Shown: positions 9,647 through 18,711, counted from the first letter of the stretch. The stretch is 64,000 bases of DNA from Aeromonas rivuli (GCF_000820045.1 NZ_CDBJ01000019.1:30923-94922), one strand, 5' to 3'. Numbers and translations are program-made. Notes: generated by a model from the letters alone, not told the origin.

Positions 9647-10678
9647 ATGTCCAATCGCTTCGACTCCCTGCTCCAGTTTGCTCGCCAGTACACCGGCGAC
9701 CCCCAGCTGACGCTGACCCTTATCTCTGGCGATGCCAGTTTCCGCCGTTACTATCGGGGGGCAGATCTTGTCTGGGTGGATGCCAATCCCCACACCGAAA
9801 AGAATCACGAATTTGTTCGCAATGCGGCAGCCCTGCATGCCTGCAATCTGCTGGCGCCCGAAGTGCGAGCTGTCGATTACAGCCTGGGCCTGCTGGCAGT
9901 GACAGATCTTGGCGATATCCAGCTCATTCATTGTCTGGGTGAGCACAGCGTACTGGCCTGGTACGAGAAAGCCATTGCGCTGCTGCCCCGGCTGGGGGGC
10001 GTGGCGTTGCCGCTCGAGCCTTTCGATGATCTCTTCATGGCCCGGGAAAACGCCATCTTCCCCGAATGGCTGCTGGGCAAGCATCTGCAACTGCTGCTCA
10101 GCGACGCAGAACAGCAGTTGCTGGATGACACTTTCGCCTGCCTCACCGCCAATAACCTGGCTCAGCCCCAGGGGGTGATGCACAGAGATTTCCATAGTCG
10201 CAATCTGATGGTGTGCAGCGAAGGGGCGGGGGACCCTGTCCCGGCCCTGAGCGAGTTGGCCATCATCGATTTTCAAGACATGGTCATGGGCCCCCTCAGC
10301 TATGACCTCGTCTCGCTGCTGAAGGATTGCTACGTGCGCTGGCCCGATGAGGTGCTCGAGCAGGGAATGCAGCTTGGCTATGCCCGATTGAGTCAAGCCG
10401 GGCTGCTCGGCGAGCTGGATTATGCCAGTTTCCGTCGTCATGCGGACCTGACCGGTATGCAGCGTCACCTGAAGGCGGCGGGCCTGTTCACCCGTCTCTA
10501 TCATCGCGATGGCAAGTCAGGTTACCTCAAGGATATTCCCCGTACTCTGGGCTATGTGGTGGACGTGTGCGAGCTGCACGGCACCGCCTATCCGGTGCTG
10601 GCCGAGTTCGGAGAGTGGCTGGTGCGCCGGGTTCTGCCCGGTTTTGATGGCGCAGTGCTGGAGGGCAAGGGCCCATGA
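9647..10678 (+). CDS. amgK: N-acetylmuramate/N-acetylglucosamine kinase AmgK
   Basis: 343 residues of the aminoglycoside-phosphotransferase fold. AmgK phosphorylates the anomeric position of MurNAc in the Pseudomonas-type cell-wall recycling route that bypasses de novo UDP-MurNAc synthesis and lowers fosfomycin sensitivity. Kinase motifs MHRDFHSRNLM (catalytic loop) and IIDFQDMVMGP (metal loop) are clear. The start at 9647 (MSNRFDSLLQFA) matches family N-termini; the longer frame from 9563 would run through the promoter region. It overlaps murU by 4 bases and is divergent from lptD, as in pseudomonads. Confidence 0.88.
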   Translation: MSNRFDSLLQFARQYTGDPQLTLTLISGDASFRRYYRGADLVWVDANPHTEKNHEFVRNAAALHACNLLAPEVRAVDYSLGLLAVTDLGDIQLIHCLGEHSVLAWYEKAIALLPRLGGVALPLEPFDDLFMARENAIFPEWLLGKHLQLLLSDAEQQLLDDTFACLTANNLAQPQGVMHRDFHSRNLMVCSEGAGDPVPALSELAIIDFQDMVMGPLSYDLVSLLKDCYVRWPDEVLEQGMQLGYARLSQAGLLGELDYASFRRHADLTGMQRHLKAAGLFTRLYHRDGKSGYLKDIPRTLGYVVDVCELHGTAYPVLAEFGEWLVRRVLPGFDGAVLEGKGP

Positions 10679-11340
10679 AGGCCATGATACTGGCGGCCGG
10701 TCGCGGTGAGCGGATGCGTCCGCTCACCGACAGTGTGCCCAAGCCGCTGCTGAGGGTGGGGGGCAAGCCGCTTATCGTTCATCATCTCGAGAAGCTCAAA
10801 GCCGCTGGCATCAGCGAGGTGGTCATCAACCATGCCTGGCTAGGCGACAAGCTGGTGGCGGCGCTCGGTGATGGCAGTGACGTCGGGGTACAGATCGCCT
10901 GGTCTGCCGAGGCTGCGGCGCTCGAAACGGCGGGCGGCATAGTGCAGGCCCTGCCACTGCTGGGGGATGGCCCTTTTCTGGTGATCAATGGGGATACCTG
11001 GCTGGGAATGGATTACGCGCCTCTGGTGTCTCAGTCTCTGGGAGACGATCTCGCCCATCTCTGGCTGGTGCCCAATCCTCCCCAGCACCCTCAGGGGGAT
11101 TTTTCCCTCGAGGGAGACAGAGTACAGGATCGCCCCGGATTGACCTTTAGCGGCGTCGGTCTTTACCACACGTCAGCCTTCAGTGCCCTCACCCAGGGCA
11201 GTCGTAAACTGGCCCCGCTGCTGCGCGACTGGATGGCGCAAGGGCGAGTGGGTGGCTCACAGCTGATCGGGGACTGGCGCGATATCGGCACTGTGGCGCG
11301 GCTGCGTGCCCTGGACGACGAGTTAAGCTCCACTAATTAA
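10675..11340 (+). CDS. murU: N-acetylmuramate 1-phosphate uridylyltransferase MurU
   Basis: 221 residues, nucleotidyltransferase family. MurU couples MurNAc-1-P with UTP to give UDP-MurNAc, completing the AmgK salvage step. The NTP-binding N-terminus MILAAGRGERMRPLTD and the INGDTWLGMD metal-binding segment are present. The start codon overlaps the amgK stop (ATGA), so the two enzymes are coupled. Confidence 0.88.
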   Translation: MKAMILAAGRGERMRPLTDSVPKPLLRVGGKPLIVHHLEKLKAAGISEVVINHAWLGDKLVAALGDGSDVGVQIAWSAEAAALETAGGIVQALPLLGDGPFLVINGDTWLGMDYAPLVSQSLGDDLAHLWLVPNPPQHPQGDFSLEGDRVQDRPGLTFSGVGLYHTSAFSALTQGSRKLAPLLRDWMAQGRVGGSQLIGDWRDIGTVARLRALDDELSSTN

Positions 11341-11356
11341 TATGAGGTCTTGAGTC

Positions 11357-12184
11357 ATGCGTATTTGGGGCAAGGTGCTCGGCGCCTTCTTCGGTTTTTT
11401 ACTCGGCAATATCTTCGGGTTGCTGATTGGTCTCTGGCTCGGTCACCGGTTTGACCGTGGTATCGGCATCCAGGGGGCATTTCGTCGCACCCCGAGCGCC
11501 GAGCAGCAAGCCATCTTCTTCCACGCGACCTTCGCGGTCATGGGCCACATTGCCAAGGCGGGTGGCCAGGTCACCGAGCAGGAGATCCGGGTCGCTGCGG
11601 CGTTGATGGAGCGGATGCGGCTCTCCCCCGAGCAGCGCAGCAACGCCCAGCGTTCATTTCGCGAGGGTAAAGAGGCTGATTTTCCCCTGCGTCAGACCCT
11701 GGCCGGGTTTCGCAGTGCGAGTCAGGGCCAGCGCGACATCTTGCGTTTCTTCCTGGAGGTACAACTGCAAGCGGCCTTTGCCGATGGTCAGGTCGAAGCG
11801 GCCGAGCGCGCCATCTTGCAGACCATTGCCGAGGAGCTGGGCTTTAGCCAGATAGAGCTGGCGCGGATCCTGGCCATGGCCGAGGCACAGATGAACTTCT
11901 TCCGCCACGGCGGCCGGGGCCAGTATCAGGGCGGTCATCACTCCGCGGGCCAGCAGCCACCGAGCCGTGACAGGCTCAAGGACGCCTACCAGTTGCTGGG
12001 GGTGAGCGAAGAGATGTCGGATGCCGACGTGAAGAAGGCCTATCGCAAGGAGATGAGCAAGCATCACCCGGACAAGCTGGCCGCCAAGGGTCTGCCGCCG
12101 GAGATGATGGAGATGGCCAAGGAGAAAGCCCAGGAAATACAGCAGGCCTGGGAGTGGATCCGCGAGGCGCGCGGCATTCGTTGA
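11357..12184 (+). CDS. djlA: Membrane-anchored DnaJ-like co-chaperone DjlA
   Basis: 275 residues (E. coli 271). DjlA stimulates DnaK at the inner membrane and affects envelope stress signalling in E. coli. There is one glycine-rich N-terminal membrane helix (FFGFLLGNIFGLLIGLWLG), a TerB-like helical domain at about 50-150, and a C-terminal J domain with the essential HPD at HHPDKL. It follows murU by 16 bases and ends at a strong terminator. Confidence 0.93.
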   Translation: MRIWGKVLGAFFGFLLGNIFGLLIGLWLGHRFDRGIGIQGAFRRTPSAEQQAIFFHATFAVMGHIAKAGGQVTEQEIRVAAALMERMRLSPEQRSNAQRSFREGKEADFPLRQTLAGFRSASQGQRDILRFFLEVQLQAAFADGQVEAAERAILQTIAEELGFSQIELARILAMAEAQMNFFRHGGRGQYQGGHHSAGQQPPSRDRLKDAYQLLGVSEEMSDADVKKAYRKEMSKHHPDKLAAKGLPPEMMEMAKEKAQEIQQAWEWIREARGIR

Positions 12185-12206
12185 ACCTTGCCTGTTGCCC
12201 ACCAAC

Positions 12207-12235
12207 AAAAATGCCCGTCGATGACGGGCATTTTT
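12207..12235. terminator. Terminator between djlA and the purine permease gene
   Basis: ATGCCCGTC-gat-GACGGGCAT with A and T runs on either side. It serves the convergent genes djlA and the NCS2 permease. Confidence 0.85.
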
Positions 12236-12253
12236 GTGTGCGCAAGCCGGGGT

Positions 12254-13609
12254 TTAGTGGCTATCGACCCAGACGAATTTGATCACGAACAGCAGGGCGA
12301 CCACCAGCACGCAGGGGTTGATCTCGCGCCAGCGACCGGTACCCGCCTTCATCACGCAATAAGAGATGAAGCCCACGGCGATCCCCTCGGTGATGGAGAA
12401 GCTGAACGGCATCATCACCGCTGTCATGAAGGCCGGCACCGCCTCGGTCAAGTCTTCCCATTTGACTTTGGTCAGCTCGGAGCACATCAGCACGCCCACG
12501 TAGATGAGCGCGCCGGCGGCGGCATAGGCGGGCACCATGGCGGCGATGGGGGAGAAGAAGATCGCCAGCAGGAACAACACGCCGACCACTATGGCGGTCA
12601 GGCCGGTGCGACCACCGACGGCGACCCCTGAGCTGCTCTCGATATAGGCCGTGACCGAGGAGGTGCCCATAAAGGCGCCGCCAACCGAGCTGATGCTGTC
12701 GACCATCAACGCCTGTTTCATGCGCGGGAAGCGGCCCTTGTCATCGGCGAGCTTGGCCCGGCTGGTGACACCTATCAGGGTACCGGAGGAGTCAAACAGG
12801 TTGACCAGCATGAAGGAGAAGATGATCCCCGCCAGGCTGATGTCCAGCGAGCCCATCAGATCCAGCTGGCCGAACACCGGGGTGATGCTGGGCGGCAGGG
12901 AGACGAAGCCCTTGAAGGTCACATCCCCAAACAGCCAGCCCAGGGTGGTGGTGACCACTATGGCGATCAGCACGGCGGAGTGCACGCCGCGGGCGGAGAA
13001 GATGCAGATCAGGAAGAAGCCAAGCAGCCCCAGCAGGCAGGGCAGGGAAGTGAGATTGCCCACCGTCACCATGGTGGCCGGGCTCGCCACTACTATGCCG
13101 GCGTTGTGCAGGCCGAGCAGGGCGATGAGCAGACCGATACCGGCGGTGATGCCGACTCGCAGGGTGAGCGGAATGTTGGCGATGAGCCAGTAGCGCACCC
13201 GCAGCAGGGTGAGGATCAGCAAGCCCAGGGCGCCCCAGAAGATGGTGCCCATGCCGACCTGCCAGGAGTAACCCATGCCGGCGACGACCACGAAGGCGAA
13301 GAAGGCGTTGAGACCCATGGCGGGGGCCAGGGCGATGGGCAGGTTGGCCAGCAGACCCATCAGAATGCTGCCGATGCCGGCGATGAGGCAGGTAGTGACA
13401 AATACCGCCTGGGTGTCCATGCCCGCATTGGAGAGGATCTGCGGGTTGACGAACACGATGTAGACCATGGTCAGGAAGGTGGTGACCCCGGCGATGACCT
13501 CGGTGCGGGCGGTGGTGCCATGGCCTTTCAGGGCGAACAGGCGTTCGAGCAATCCTTGCCCGGCAGCTTGGCTGGCGGCCTGATGATCGGTTTGATGTGG
13601 TTGATTCAT
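12254..13609 (-). CDS. NCS2-family purine permease (AzgA/GhxP/AdeP type)
   Basis: 451 residues, about 12-14 membrane helices, resembling AzgA-type xanthine/uracil/purine permeases that import adenine, hypoxanthine or guanine with protons. Family segments include GVTTFLTMVYIVFVNP, APAMGLNAFFAF (about residue 100) and GTSSVTAYIESSSGVAVGGRTG. The ATG at 13609 (MNQPHQTD) is chosen; the frame opens 60 codons further but that part looks non-coding. A PurR-like box about 195 bases upstream supports a purine role. Which purine is carried cannot be read from sequence. Confidence 0.85.
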   Translation of the reverse strand: MNQPHQTDHQAASQAAGQGLLERLFALKGHGTTARTEVIAGVTTFLTMVYIVFVNPQILSNAGMDTQAVFVTTCLIAGIGSILMGLLANLPIALAPAMGLNAFFAFVVVAGMGYSWQVGMGTIFWGALGLLILTLLRVRYWLIANIPLTLRVGITAGIGLLIALLGLHNAGIVVASPATMVTVGNLTSLPCLLGLLGFFLICIFSARGVHSAVLIAIVVTTTLGWLFGDVTFKGFVSLPPSITPVFGQLDLMGSLDISLAGIIFSFMLVNLFDSSGTLIGVTSRAKLADDKGRFPRMKQALMVDSISSVGGAFMGTSSVTAYIESSSGVAVGGRTGLTAIVVGVLFLLAIFFSPIAAMVPAYAAAGALIYVGVLMCSELTKVKWEDLTEAVPAFMTAVMMPFSFSITEGIAVGFISYCVMKAGTGRWREINPCVLVVALLFVIKFVWVDSH

Positions 13610-13803
13610 GTTGTATTCCAATGGGTGACGTGAAATAAGCAGCAGGCTCGCGGCCAGACCCATCCATGAGGGATCCTGACCGGCGTCGCTGGCTAATGAA
13701 TAGCCGGACTCGTCCTGATACCGTGACAGCGCGCACATTTTCACACAGGCGTCGTCGTTTACAAACCCCGGATCTGCGAAGGGGATCAACGAATAGAGTA
13801 AAA

Positions 13804-13819
13804 ATTCAAACGTTTGCCG
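13804..13819 (-). promoter_or_regulatory. PurR-like operator upstream of the purine permease
   Basis: On the minus strand CGGCAAACGTTTGAAT matches 10 of the 12 defined positions of the E. coli PurR consensus ANGCAANCGNTTNCNT, with the full CAAACGTTTG core (13807-13816). PurR represses purine biosynthesis and transport genes when hypoxanthine or guanine is bound. Confidence 0.6.
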
Positions 13820-13872
13820 TCAGTGCAGTGAAAATGGAACTCGATAGAGACCATGATACCGTCGGGTGAGGC

Positions 13873-14208
13873 TCAGAGGGTCTTGAAGTAGCGTTCGACC
13901 AGCAGTGCCAGCATGGCATCGCTGCGCTCCTGCAGGGTGGCAAGATCCAGCCCCAAGCGACTCATCAGTTGAGCGGCTTGCTCCTCGCTCAATTTGCGAT
14001 CCCCGAGGAAGAACGTCTGTTCGGGCAACTGCTTGTCATGGCGCGGTAGCAGCACCCAGTGCACCCGTTCGGGTTCGATGGCCGCAAAAATGCGGGTGGC
14101 TGCGGCGCAGAAGGTCTCTATGTGTGACTTGCCGTCGGGGCCGAGGCAGCCGGGTTCGAGCCGGATCTGGATAGTGAGTCTCTTCGCGGTGACAGTGGTC
14201 TGGGTCAT
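13873..14208 (-). CDS. Conserved hypothetical protein
   Basis: 111 residues, soluble, no signal peptide. The start MTQTTVTAKRLT at 14208 is chosen; the longer frame would run through the ettA terminator. The N-terminal half carries a cluster of conserved-looking residues (LEPGCLGPDGKSHIETFC) and the C-terminal half is helical. I do not recognise a family. It lies downstream of ettA beyond a terminator, on the same strand. Confidence 0.5.
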   Translation of the reverse strand: MTQTTVTAKRLTIQIRLEPGCLGPDGKSHIETFCAAATRIFAAIEPERVHWVLLPRHDKQLPEQTFFLGDRKLSEEQAAQLMSRLGLDLATLQERSDAMLALLVERYFKTL

Positions 14209-14260
14209 CGGCTGGTATCGGTAGGGGAAGGCGGGGAGATTGTAAGTCAAAAGGCAGTAG

Positions 14261-14284
14261 AAAGGGGAGCCTTGGCTCCCCTTG
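14261..14284. terminator. Terminator downstream of ettA
   Basis: GGGGAGCC-tt-GGCTCCCC. On the minus strand it is followed by TTTCT. It sits 62 bases past the ettA stop. Confidence 0.7.
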
Positions 14285-14345
14285 TCACGATGCAATCACC
14301 CTGATGGGGCGATACGCTTGCCTATCTGGTTCGGTGCGTGATCGC

Positions 14346-16013
14346 TTACTTGGTGATGCGTTTGTACTTGGCTCTGTGCGGCTGAACCGACTCGGCACCA
14401 TAGGTCTTCTTCTTCCACTCTTCATATTCGGTGAAGTTACCCTCGAAGAAGGCGATGTTGCCCTCGTCCTGATAATCGAGAATATGCGTGGCGATGCGGT
14501 CAAGGAACCAGCGATCGTGGGAGATGACCATGGCGCAACCCGGGAACTCCAACAGGGCGTTCTCGAGGGCGCGCAGGGTTTCGATGTCCAGATCGTTGGT
14601 CGGTTCATCGAGCAGCAACACGTTGCCACCGGTTTGCAGCAGCTTGGCCAGGTGCAGACGGCCACGTTCACCCCCGGAGAGCTCGCCGACCCGCTTCTGC
14701 TGATCGGCACCTTTGAAGTTGAAGCGGCCAATATAGGCGCGGCTCGGGAACTCATGGTTGCCAATGCGCAATATGTCCTGGCCGTCCGCCACTTCCTGGA
14801 ACACCGTCTTCTTGTCATCCATGCTGTCACGGAACTGATCCACAGAGGCCAGCACCACGGTATCCCCCAGGCTGATGGTGCCGGAATCCGGTTGCTCCTG
14901 GCCTGACATCATGCGGAACAGGGTCGATTTACCGGCACCGTTCGGGCCTATGATGCCGACGATGGCCCCCTTCGGAATGGCGAAGGAGAGATCGTCGATC
15001 AGCACGCGGTCCCCATAGGACTTGCGCAGGTTGCTCACTTCCAGCACCTTGTCGCCGAGGCGGGGTCCGGGGGGAATGAACAGCTCGTTGGTCTCGTTGC
15101 GCTTCTGGTAGTCGTTGTTGTTGAGCTCTTCGAAGCGCGCCATCCGGGCCTTGGACTTGGCCTGACGACCCTTGGGGTTTTGACGAACCCACTCCAACTC
15201 TTTCTCGATGGACTTGCGACGAGCAGCCTCGGAGCTGGCTTCCTGGGCCAGGCGGGCATCTTTTTGCTCCAGCCAGGAGGAGTAGTTGCCCTCCCACGGA
15301 ATGCCTTCGCCGCGGTCCAGCTCCAGGATCCAGCCCGCCACGTTGTCGAGGAAGTAGCGGTCGTGGGTGATGGCGACCACAGTGCCCTCGTAGTCGTGCA
15401 GGAAGCGCTCCAGCCAGGCTACGGACTCGGCATCCAGGTGGTTGGTCGGTTCGTCCAGCAGCAGCATGTCCGGCTTTTCCAGCAGCAGGCGGCACAGGGC
15501 CACCCGGCGGCGCTCACCACCGGAGAGGTGCTGGATCTTGGCATCCCAGGCGGGCAGACGCAGGGCATCGGCCGCGCGCTCCAGCTGGTTTTCCATGTTG
15601 TGGCCACCCTGGGACTCGATGATGGCCTCCAGCTCGCCCTGTTCGCGGGCCAGCTTGTCAAAGTCGGCATCCGGGTCGGCATAGGCCGCATAGACCTCGT
15701 CCAGACGGGCCATGGCGCGCTTGACTTCGCCAATGGCCTCTTCGACCGCTTCGCGCACTGTCTGCTCCGGATCCAGCTTGGGCTCCTGGGGCAGGTAGCC
15801 AATCTTGATGCCGGGCTGCGGACGGGCTTCCCCTTCGATCTCGGTGTCTATCCCCGCCATGATGCGCAGCAGGGTGGATTTACCGGCGCCATTCAGACCC
15901 AATACGCCTATCTTGGCGCCCGGGAAGAAGGAGAGGGAGATGTTCTTGAGAATATGACGCTTGGGCGGTACGACTTTACCCACCCTGTTCATGGTGTAAA
16001 TAAATTGAGCCAT
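14346..16013 (-). CDS. ettA: Energy-dependent translational throttle protein EttA
   Basis: 555 residues, ABC-F ATPase with two ATP-binding cassettes. EttA binds the ribosomal E site and gates the first elongation step according to ATP/ADP ratio. Walker A motifs are GLNGAGKST (first) and GPNGAGKST (second); signatures are LSGGERRRVAL and LSGGERGRLHL; the Walker B stretches LLLDEPTNHLD and LLLDEPTNDLD each keep the catalytic Glu. The linker region between the cassettes is rich in Lys, Arg and Asn, as in the family. Confidence 0.95.
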   Translation of the reverse strand: MAQFIYTMNRVGKVVPPKRHILKNISLSFFPGAKIGVLGLNGAGKSTLLRIMAGIDTEIEGEARPQPGIKIGYLPQEPKLDPEQTVREAVEEAIGEVKRAMARLDEVYAAYADPDADFDKLAREQGELEAIIESQGGHNMENQLERAADALRLPAWDAKIQHLSGGERRRVALCRLLLEKPDMLLLDEPTNHLDAESVAWLERFLHDYEGTVVAITHDRYFLDNVAGWILELDRGEGIPWEGNYSSWLEQKDARLAQEASSEAARRKSIEKELEWVRQNPKGRQAKSKARMARFEELNNNDYQKRNETNELFIPPGPRLGDKVLEVSNLRKSYGDRVLIDDLSFAIPKGAIVGIIGPNGAGKSTLFRMMSGQEQPDSGTISLGDTVVLASVDQFRDSMDDKKTVFQEVADGQDILRIGNHEFPSRAYIGRFNFKGADQQKRVGELSGGERGRLHLAKLLQTGGNVLLLDEPTNDLDIETLRALENALLEFPGCAMVISHDRWFLDRIATHILDYQDEGNIAFFEGNFTEYEEWKKKTYGAESVQPHRAKYKRITK

Positions 16014-16248
16014 TGGCTAATTCTCTTTCCTTTTCATCAGGTTAACTTTATTTCGTCAACAGGCTGATGTCGTGGTGGGGCCAACTGGCGACAGGGGCCA
16101 GCCGGTTCCGAATAACGGTGCGATTGTAAACCAATGGCCGACGGGGGGAAAGTCGGTGCCGGTGTGGAAATGGCGCACGAGAGGGGCATTCAATGGGGGA
16201 TAAGAGGTTGAGTGTCATACAAGGTTCTGCGTGGGCTCAGTGGTGGGA

Positions 16249-17115
16249 CTATGGCTTGCTGGTTCGGCTCCTGGCCTGGTGTGGGGTGGGCTCTTTGCCC
16301 GCGAAGTAGAGCACCTTGCGCACATATTGCTGGGTCTCGGCATAGGGGGGGATGCCGCCGTATTGATCCACGGATTTTTCCCCGGCGTTATAGGCCGCCG
16401 ATATCCGCACCCAGTCGCCGTCGAAGCGGCGATGCAGCCACTTGAGATAGGCCATGGCACCGCGGATGTTCTGCTCGGGATCGAAGGGGCGAGTGACACC
16501 GAAGCGAGCCTGGGTGGCGGGGATGAGCTGCATCACGCCCTGGGCATTTTTGGGGGAGATGGCGCCGGGTTCGAGATTGGACTCGGCGATGGCGATAGCC
16601 AGTACCAGACGCGGGTCTATATCGTGGCGATCGGCGGCCTGACGCAACATATTCACCAGTTTTCGTTTTTCGGGGGATTGACGCGCCACATAGGCGTCGA
16701 GGTTGAAGGGGGTAGTGGGAATGGCAAAATAACCGCCCCCCCCCGCGATGCCCGCGCCGCAATTGTCCCCCATGGGGACATTGCCAACCCGGCTGTTGTA
16801 GTAGCGGGCGGCTTGCTGGTTGCCAAGGCGCATCGCCATGGAGAGATAGCCGTTGGCCAACTTGGGGTTGCGGGGGGCGAGCAGGCGACCAATACGATAA
16901 TAGCCTTCGGGGTTGCCGGTGCTGGCGGCGACACAATAGTGCCGTATCGCCTGGCTGATGTTGCCCCTATTTTGAGCCGCCTGCCCCTGCTGGAGGGCAT
17001 TGATGGCGCGAGGTGCCTGACGAAATGGCTCCTTGGTGGCGGCCTCTGCTATCCCAGTGCTGAGTAACAGCAGGGTCAATAGCATAAACAGCTGCTTCTC
17101 TAGCCCATTCACCAT
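16249..17115 (-). CDS. Secreted lytic transglycosylase with Sel1-like region
   Basis: 288 residues. A signal peptide (MVNGLEKQLFMLLTLLLL...EAA) starts at 17115; an ATG eight codons earlier is less suitable. Residues about 35-110 form Sel1/TPR-like helices (AINALQQGQAAQNRG, GYYRIGRL). The C-terminal half is a family 1 SLT domain: AIAIAESNLEPGAISPKNAQG carries the catalytic Glu, followed by VMQLIPATQARFGV and AYNAGE. It should cleave peptidoglycan glycan strands in the periplasm. Monocistronic. Confidence 0.85.
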   Translation of the reverse strand: MVNGLEKQLFMLLTLLLLSTGIAEAATKEPFRQAPRAINALQQGQAAQNRGNISQAIRHYCVAASTGNPEGYYRIGRLLAPRNPKLANGYLSMAMRLGNQQAARYYNSRVGNVPMGDNCGAGIAGGGGYFAIPTTPFNLDAYVARQSPEKRKLVNMLRQAADRHDIDPRLVLAIAIAESNLEPGAISPKNAQGVMQLIPATQARFGVTRPFDPEQNIRGAMAYLKWLHRRFDGDWVRISAAYNAGEKSVDQYGGIPPYAETQQYVRKVLYFAGKEPTPHQARSRTSKP

Positions 17116-17311
17116 GACATCTCTCCATTCAACGTCCAAAAGCTATAGGGGAAATGCGGAGGAAGTGCCAGCCAGAGGGTGGACTCTGTGGTTATGGTAT
17201 GGCGAGCTTCAAGAACGAAATGGTCTGGAACTTATCGCCGGACGCCCTGACGCCGAGGCAAACCACAAGGATGCGAATGAATTGATGCACGAGGTAATGC
17301 CAAACATGGTG

Positions 17312-17333
17312 CTAATAACTACTTTGTTATTAG
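17312..17333. promoter_or_regulatory. Inverted repeat (candidate operator) upstream of the globin gene
   Basis: CTAATAAC (17312-17319) and GTTATTAG (17326-17333) are perfect 8-base arms with a 6-base spacer, 51 bases before the globin start. The size suits a dimeric repressor or activator. It does not match the FNR or NsrR consensus that I know. Confidence 0.4.
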
Positions 17334-17384
17334 ATTCTGTGTGGCTGCCTCTGGACGAGGAGCGATGATGGCTAAGGATTGCCT

Positions 17385-17831
17385 ATGACCTCTGATGATA
17401 TCGATTTGGTACAACGGACCTGGAGCCGTATTTCCCTGTTCAGCAATGATTTTGTCAGGGAGATCTACCGGGAGTTGTTTATCCTGGACCCGGGCCTTGT
17501 CCCCATGTTCACCATGACGAATGAGCAGCTTGTCAGCAAGGTCTCCCAGACCCTCAACATTGTGCTGACCAGCCTGGAGCAGCTCGACGCGTTGCGTTTT
17601 ATCATTCGCCACCTGGGACAGCAACACAGGCGCTATGGCGTCACCTCCGAACACTTCGCGTTGGTCAAGCTGGCCATGACCAATGTCATGGCCAAGCGAT
17701 TGGGCGAGCACTTTACCCCGGCGCTCGCTCTGGCCTGGTCCAGCGCCTATGACGAGATAGCCGCCATCATGATTGAAGGGCTGCAGGCCGAACAGCCCTG
17801 CAAGGAAGGGACTGACATGGATATCTCTTGA
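17385..17831 (+). CDS. Single-domain globin
   Basis: 148 residues, one globin fold without a reductase domain. Landmarks are Trp13 (A helix), Tyr28 (B10), Phe42 (CD1) and proximal His81 (F8) in GQQHRRYGV, which is strikingly like the neuroglobin F helix. The residue 32 before the proximal His, the spacing seen between E7 and F8 in Vitreoscilla globin and neuroglobin, is Leu49, so the distal residue may be non-polar. Likely roles are O2 or NO binding or sensing; none is proven. Start 17385 follows AGGA. Confidence 0.8.
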   Translation: MTSDDIDLVQRTWSRISLFSNDFVREIYRELFILDPGLVPMFTMTNEQLVSKVSQTLNIVLTSLEQLDALRFIIRHLGQQHRRYGVTSEHFALVKLAMTNVMAKRLGEHFTPALALAWSSAYDEIAAIMIEGLQAEQPCKEGTDMDIS

Positions 17832-17932
17832 TCACTCCGGGGGTGGTGGGCCGCTTTATATTGGTGCAACCCCTGTCAAGGTGAGGTGACAGATACCAAG
17901 TTGGTGCATGCTGGTTGGCTATTGTGATCCTG

Positions 17933-17948
17933 TTCACAAAAAATAGAC
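17933..17948 (+). promoter_or_regulatory. CRP-cAMP binding site upstream of the yitT-like gene
   Basis: TGTGA-tcctgt-TCACA has both CRP half-sites perfect with the required 6-base spacer. It is 85 bases before the start codon at 18034. The crp gene itself lies at 36269-36907. Confidence 0.6.
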
Positions 17949-18033
17949 TGGTGCGAATCAAGAAGGCCCTGAAGAGAGGGCCCGCACTCGCCTGGCTCAG
18001 CAAGGCGCACTCCTTCGCAAACGGATACAACTT

Positions 18034-18645
18034 ATGGACAAGACCCCCCACACCAGTGCACATCCCCTCTATGAGGATGTGCTGGCCCTGCTGATCGCAT
18101 CTGGCTTCGTTTCTCTTGGCATCTTTCTGTTTCATCAGGTAGGTCTGCTCACCGGTGGCACTGCTGGCCTGGCGTTGCTGCTGCAACAGGTGACAGGGCT
18201 GAGCTTTGGTCTGCTGTTCTTTGGCATCAACCTGCCTTTTTATGCCCTGGCCTGGCTGAGGATGGGGCCCCGTTTTACCCTCAATACCTTTGTCTCTGTG
18301 GCGGCGGTCTCCTTCATGACGGATCACCTCAATGGCGTGTTGCAGATAGGCAAGATTGAGCCCGCCTACGCGGCCCTGATTGGCGGCACCCTGATAGGCA
18401 TGGGATTGCTCATCATGTTTCGCCATAAATCGAGTCTGGGGGGCTTCAATATCCTGGCGTTGTTTATCCAGGACAGGTTCGGCATCCGCGCTGGCAAGCT
18501 GCAAATGGGGCTTGATTGCGCCATCGTCGTCACCTCCTTCTTCGTGGTATCCCCTTGGCTGCTGGCCCTTTCCGTGGCGGCGGCCATCATCTGTAACCTG
18601 ATGTTGACACTCAACCACAAGCCGGGCCGTTATCAGATAGCCTGA
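18034..18645 (+). CDS. YitT-family integral membrane protein
   Basis: 203 residues with about six membrane helices, YitT/DUF161 type. Family signatures are the early GFVSLGIFLFHQVGLLTGGTAGLAL and GGTLIGMGLLIMFRHKSSLGGFNI. Members are presumed transporters with unknown substrates. Monocistronic, with a CRP site upstream and a terminator 25 bases past the stop. Confidence 0.8.
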   Translation: MDKTPHTSAHPLYEDVLALLIASGFVSLGIFLFHQVGLLTGGTAGLALLLQQVTGLSFGLLFFGINLPFYALAWLRMGPRFTLNTFVSVAAVSFMTDHLNGVLQIGKIEPAYAALIGGTLIGMGLLIMFRHKSSLGGFNILALFIQDRFGIRAGKLQMGLDCAIVVTSFFVVSPWLLALSVAAAIICNLMLTLNHKPGRYQIA

Positions 18646-18666
18646 ATCCAGTACAGCCATCCCATT

Positions 18667-18695
18667 GAAAAGAGCGCCACAGAGGCGCTCTTTTC
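18667..18695. terminator. Terminator between the yitT-like gene and hmuV
   Basis: GAGCGCC-acaga-GGCGCTC with flanking A and T runs; shared by two convergent genes. Confidence 0.8.
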
Positions 18696-18711
18696 GTTGT
18701 TGTTATCTGGT

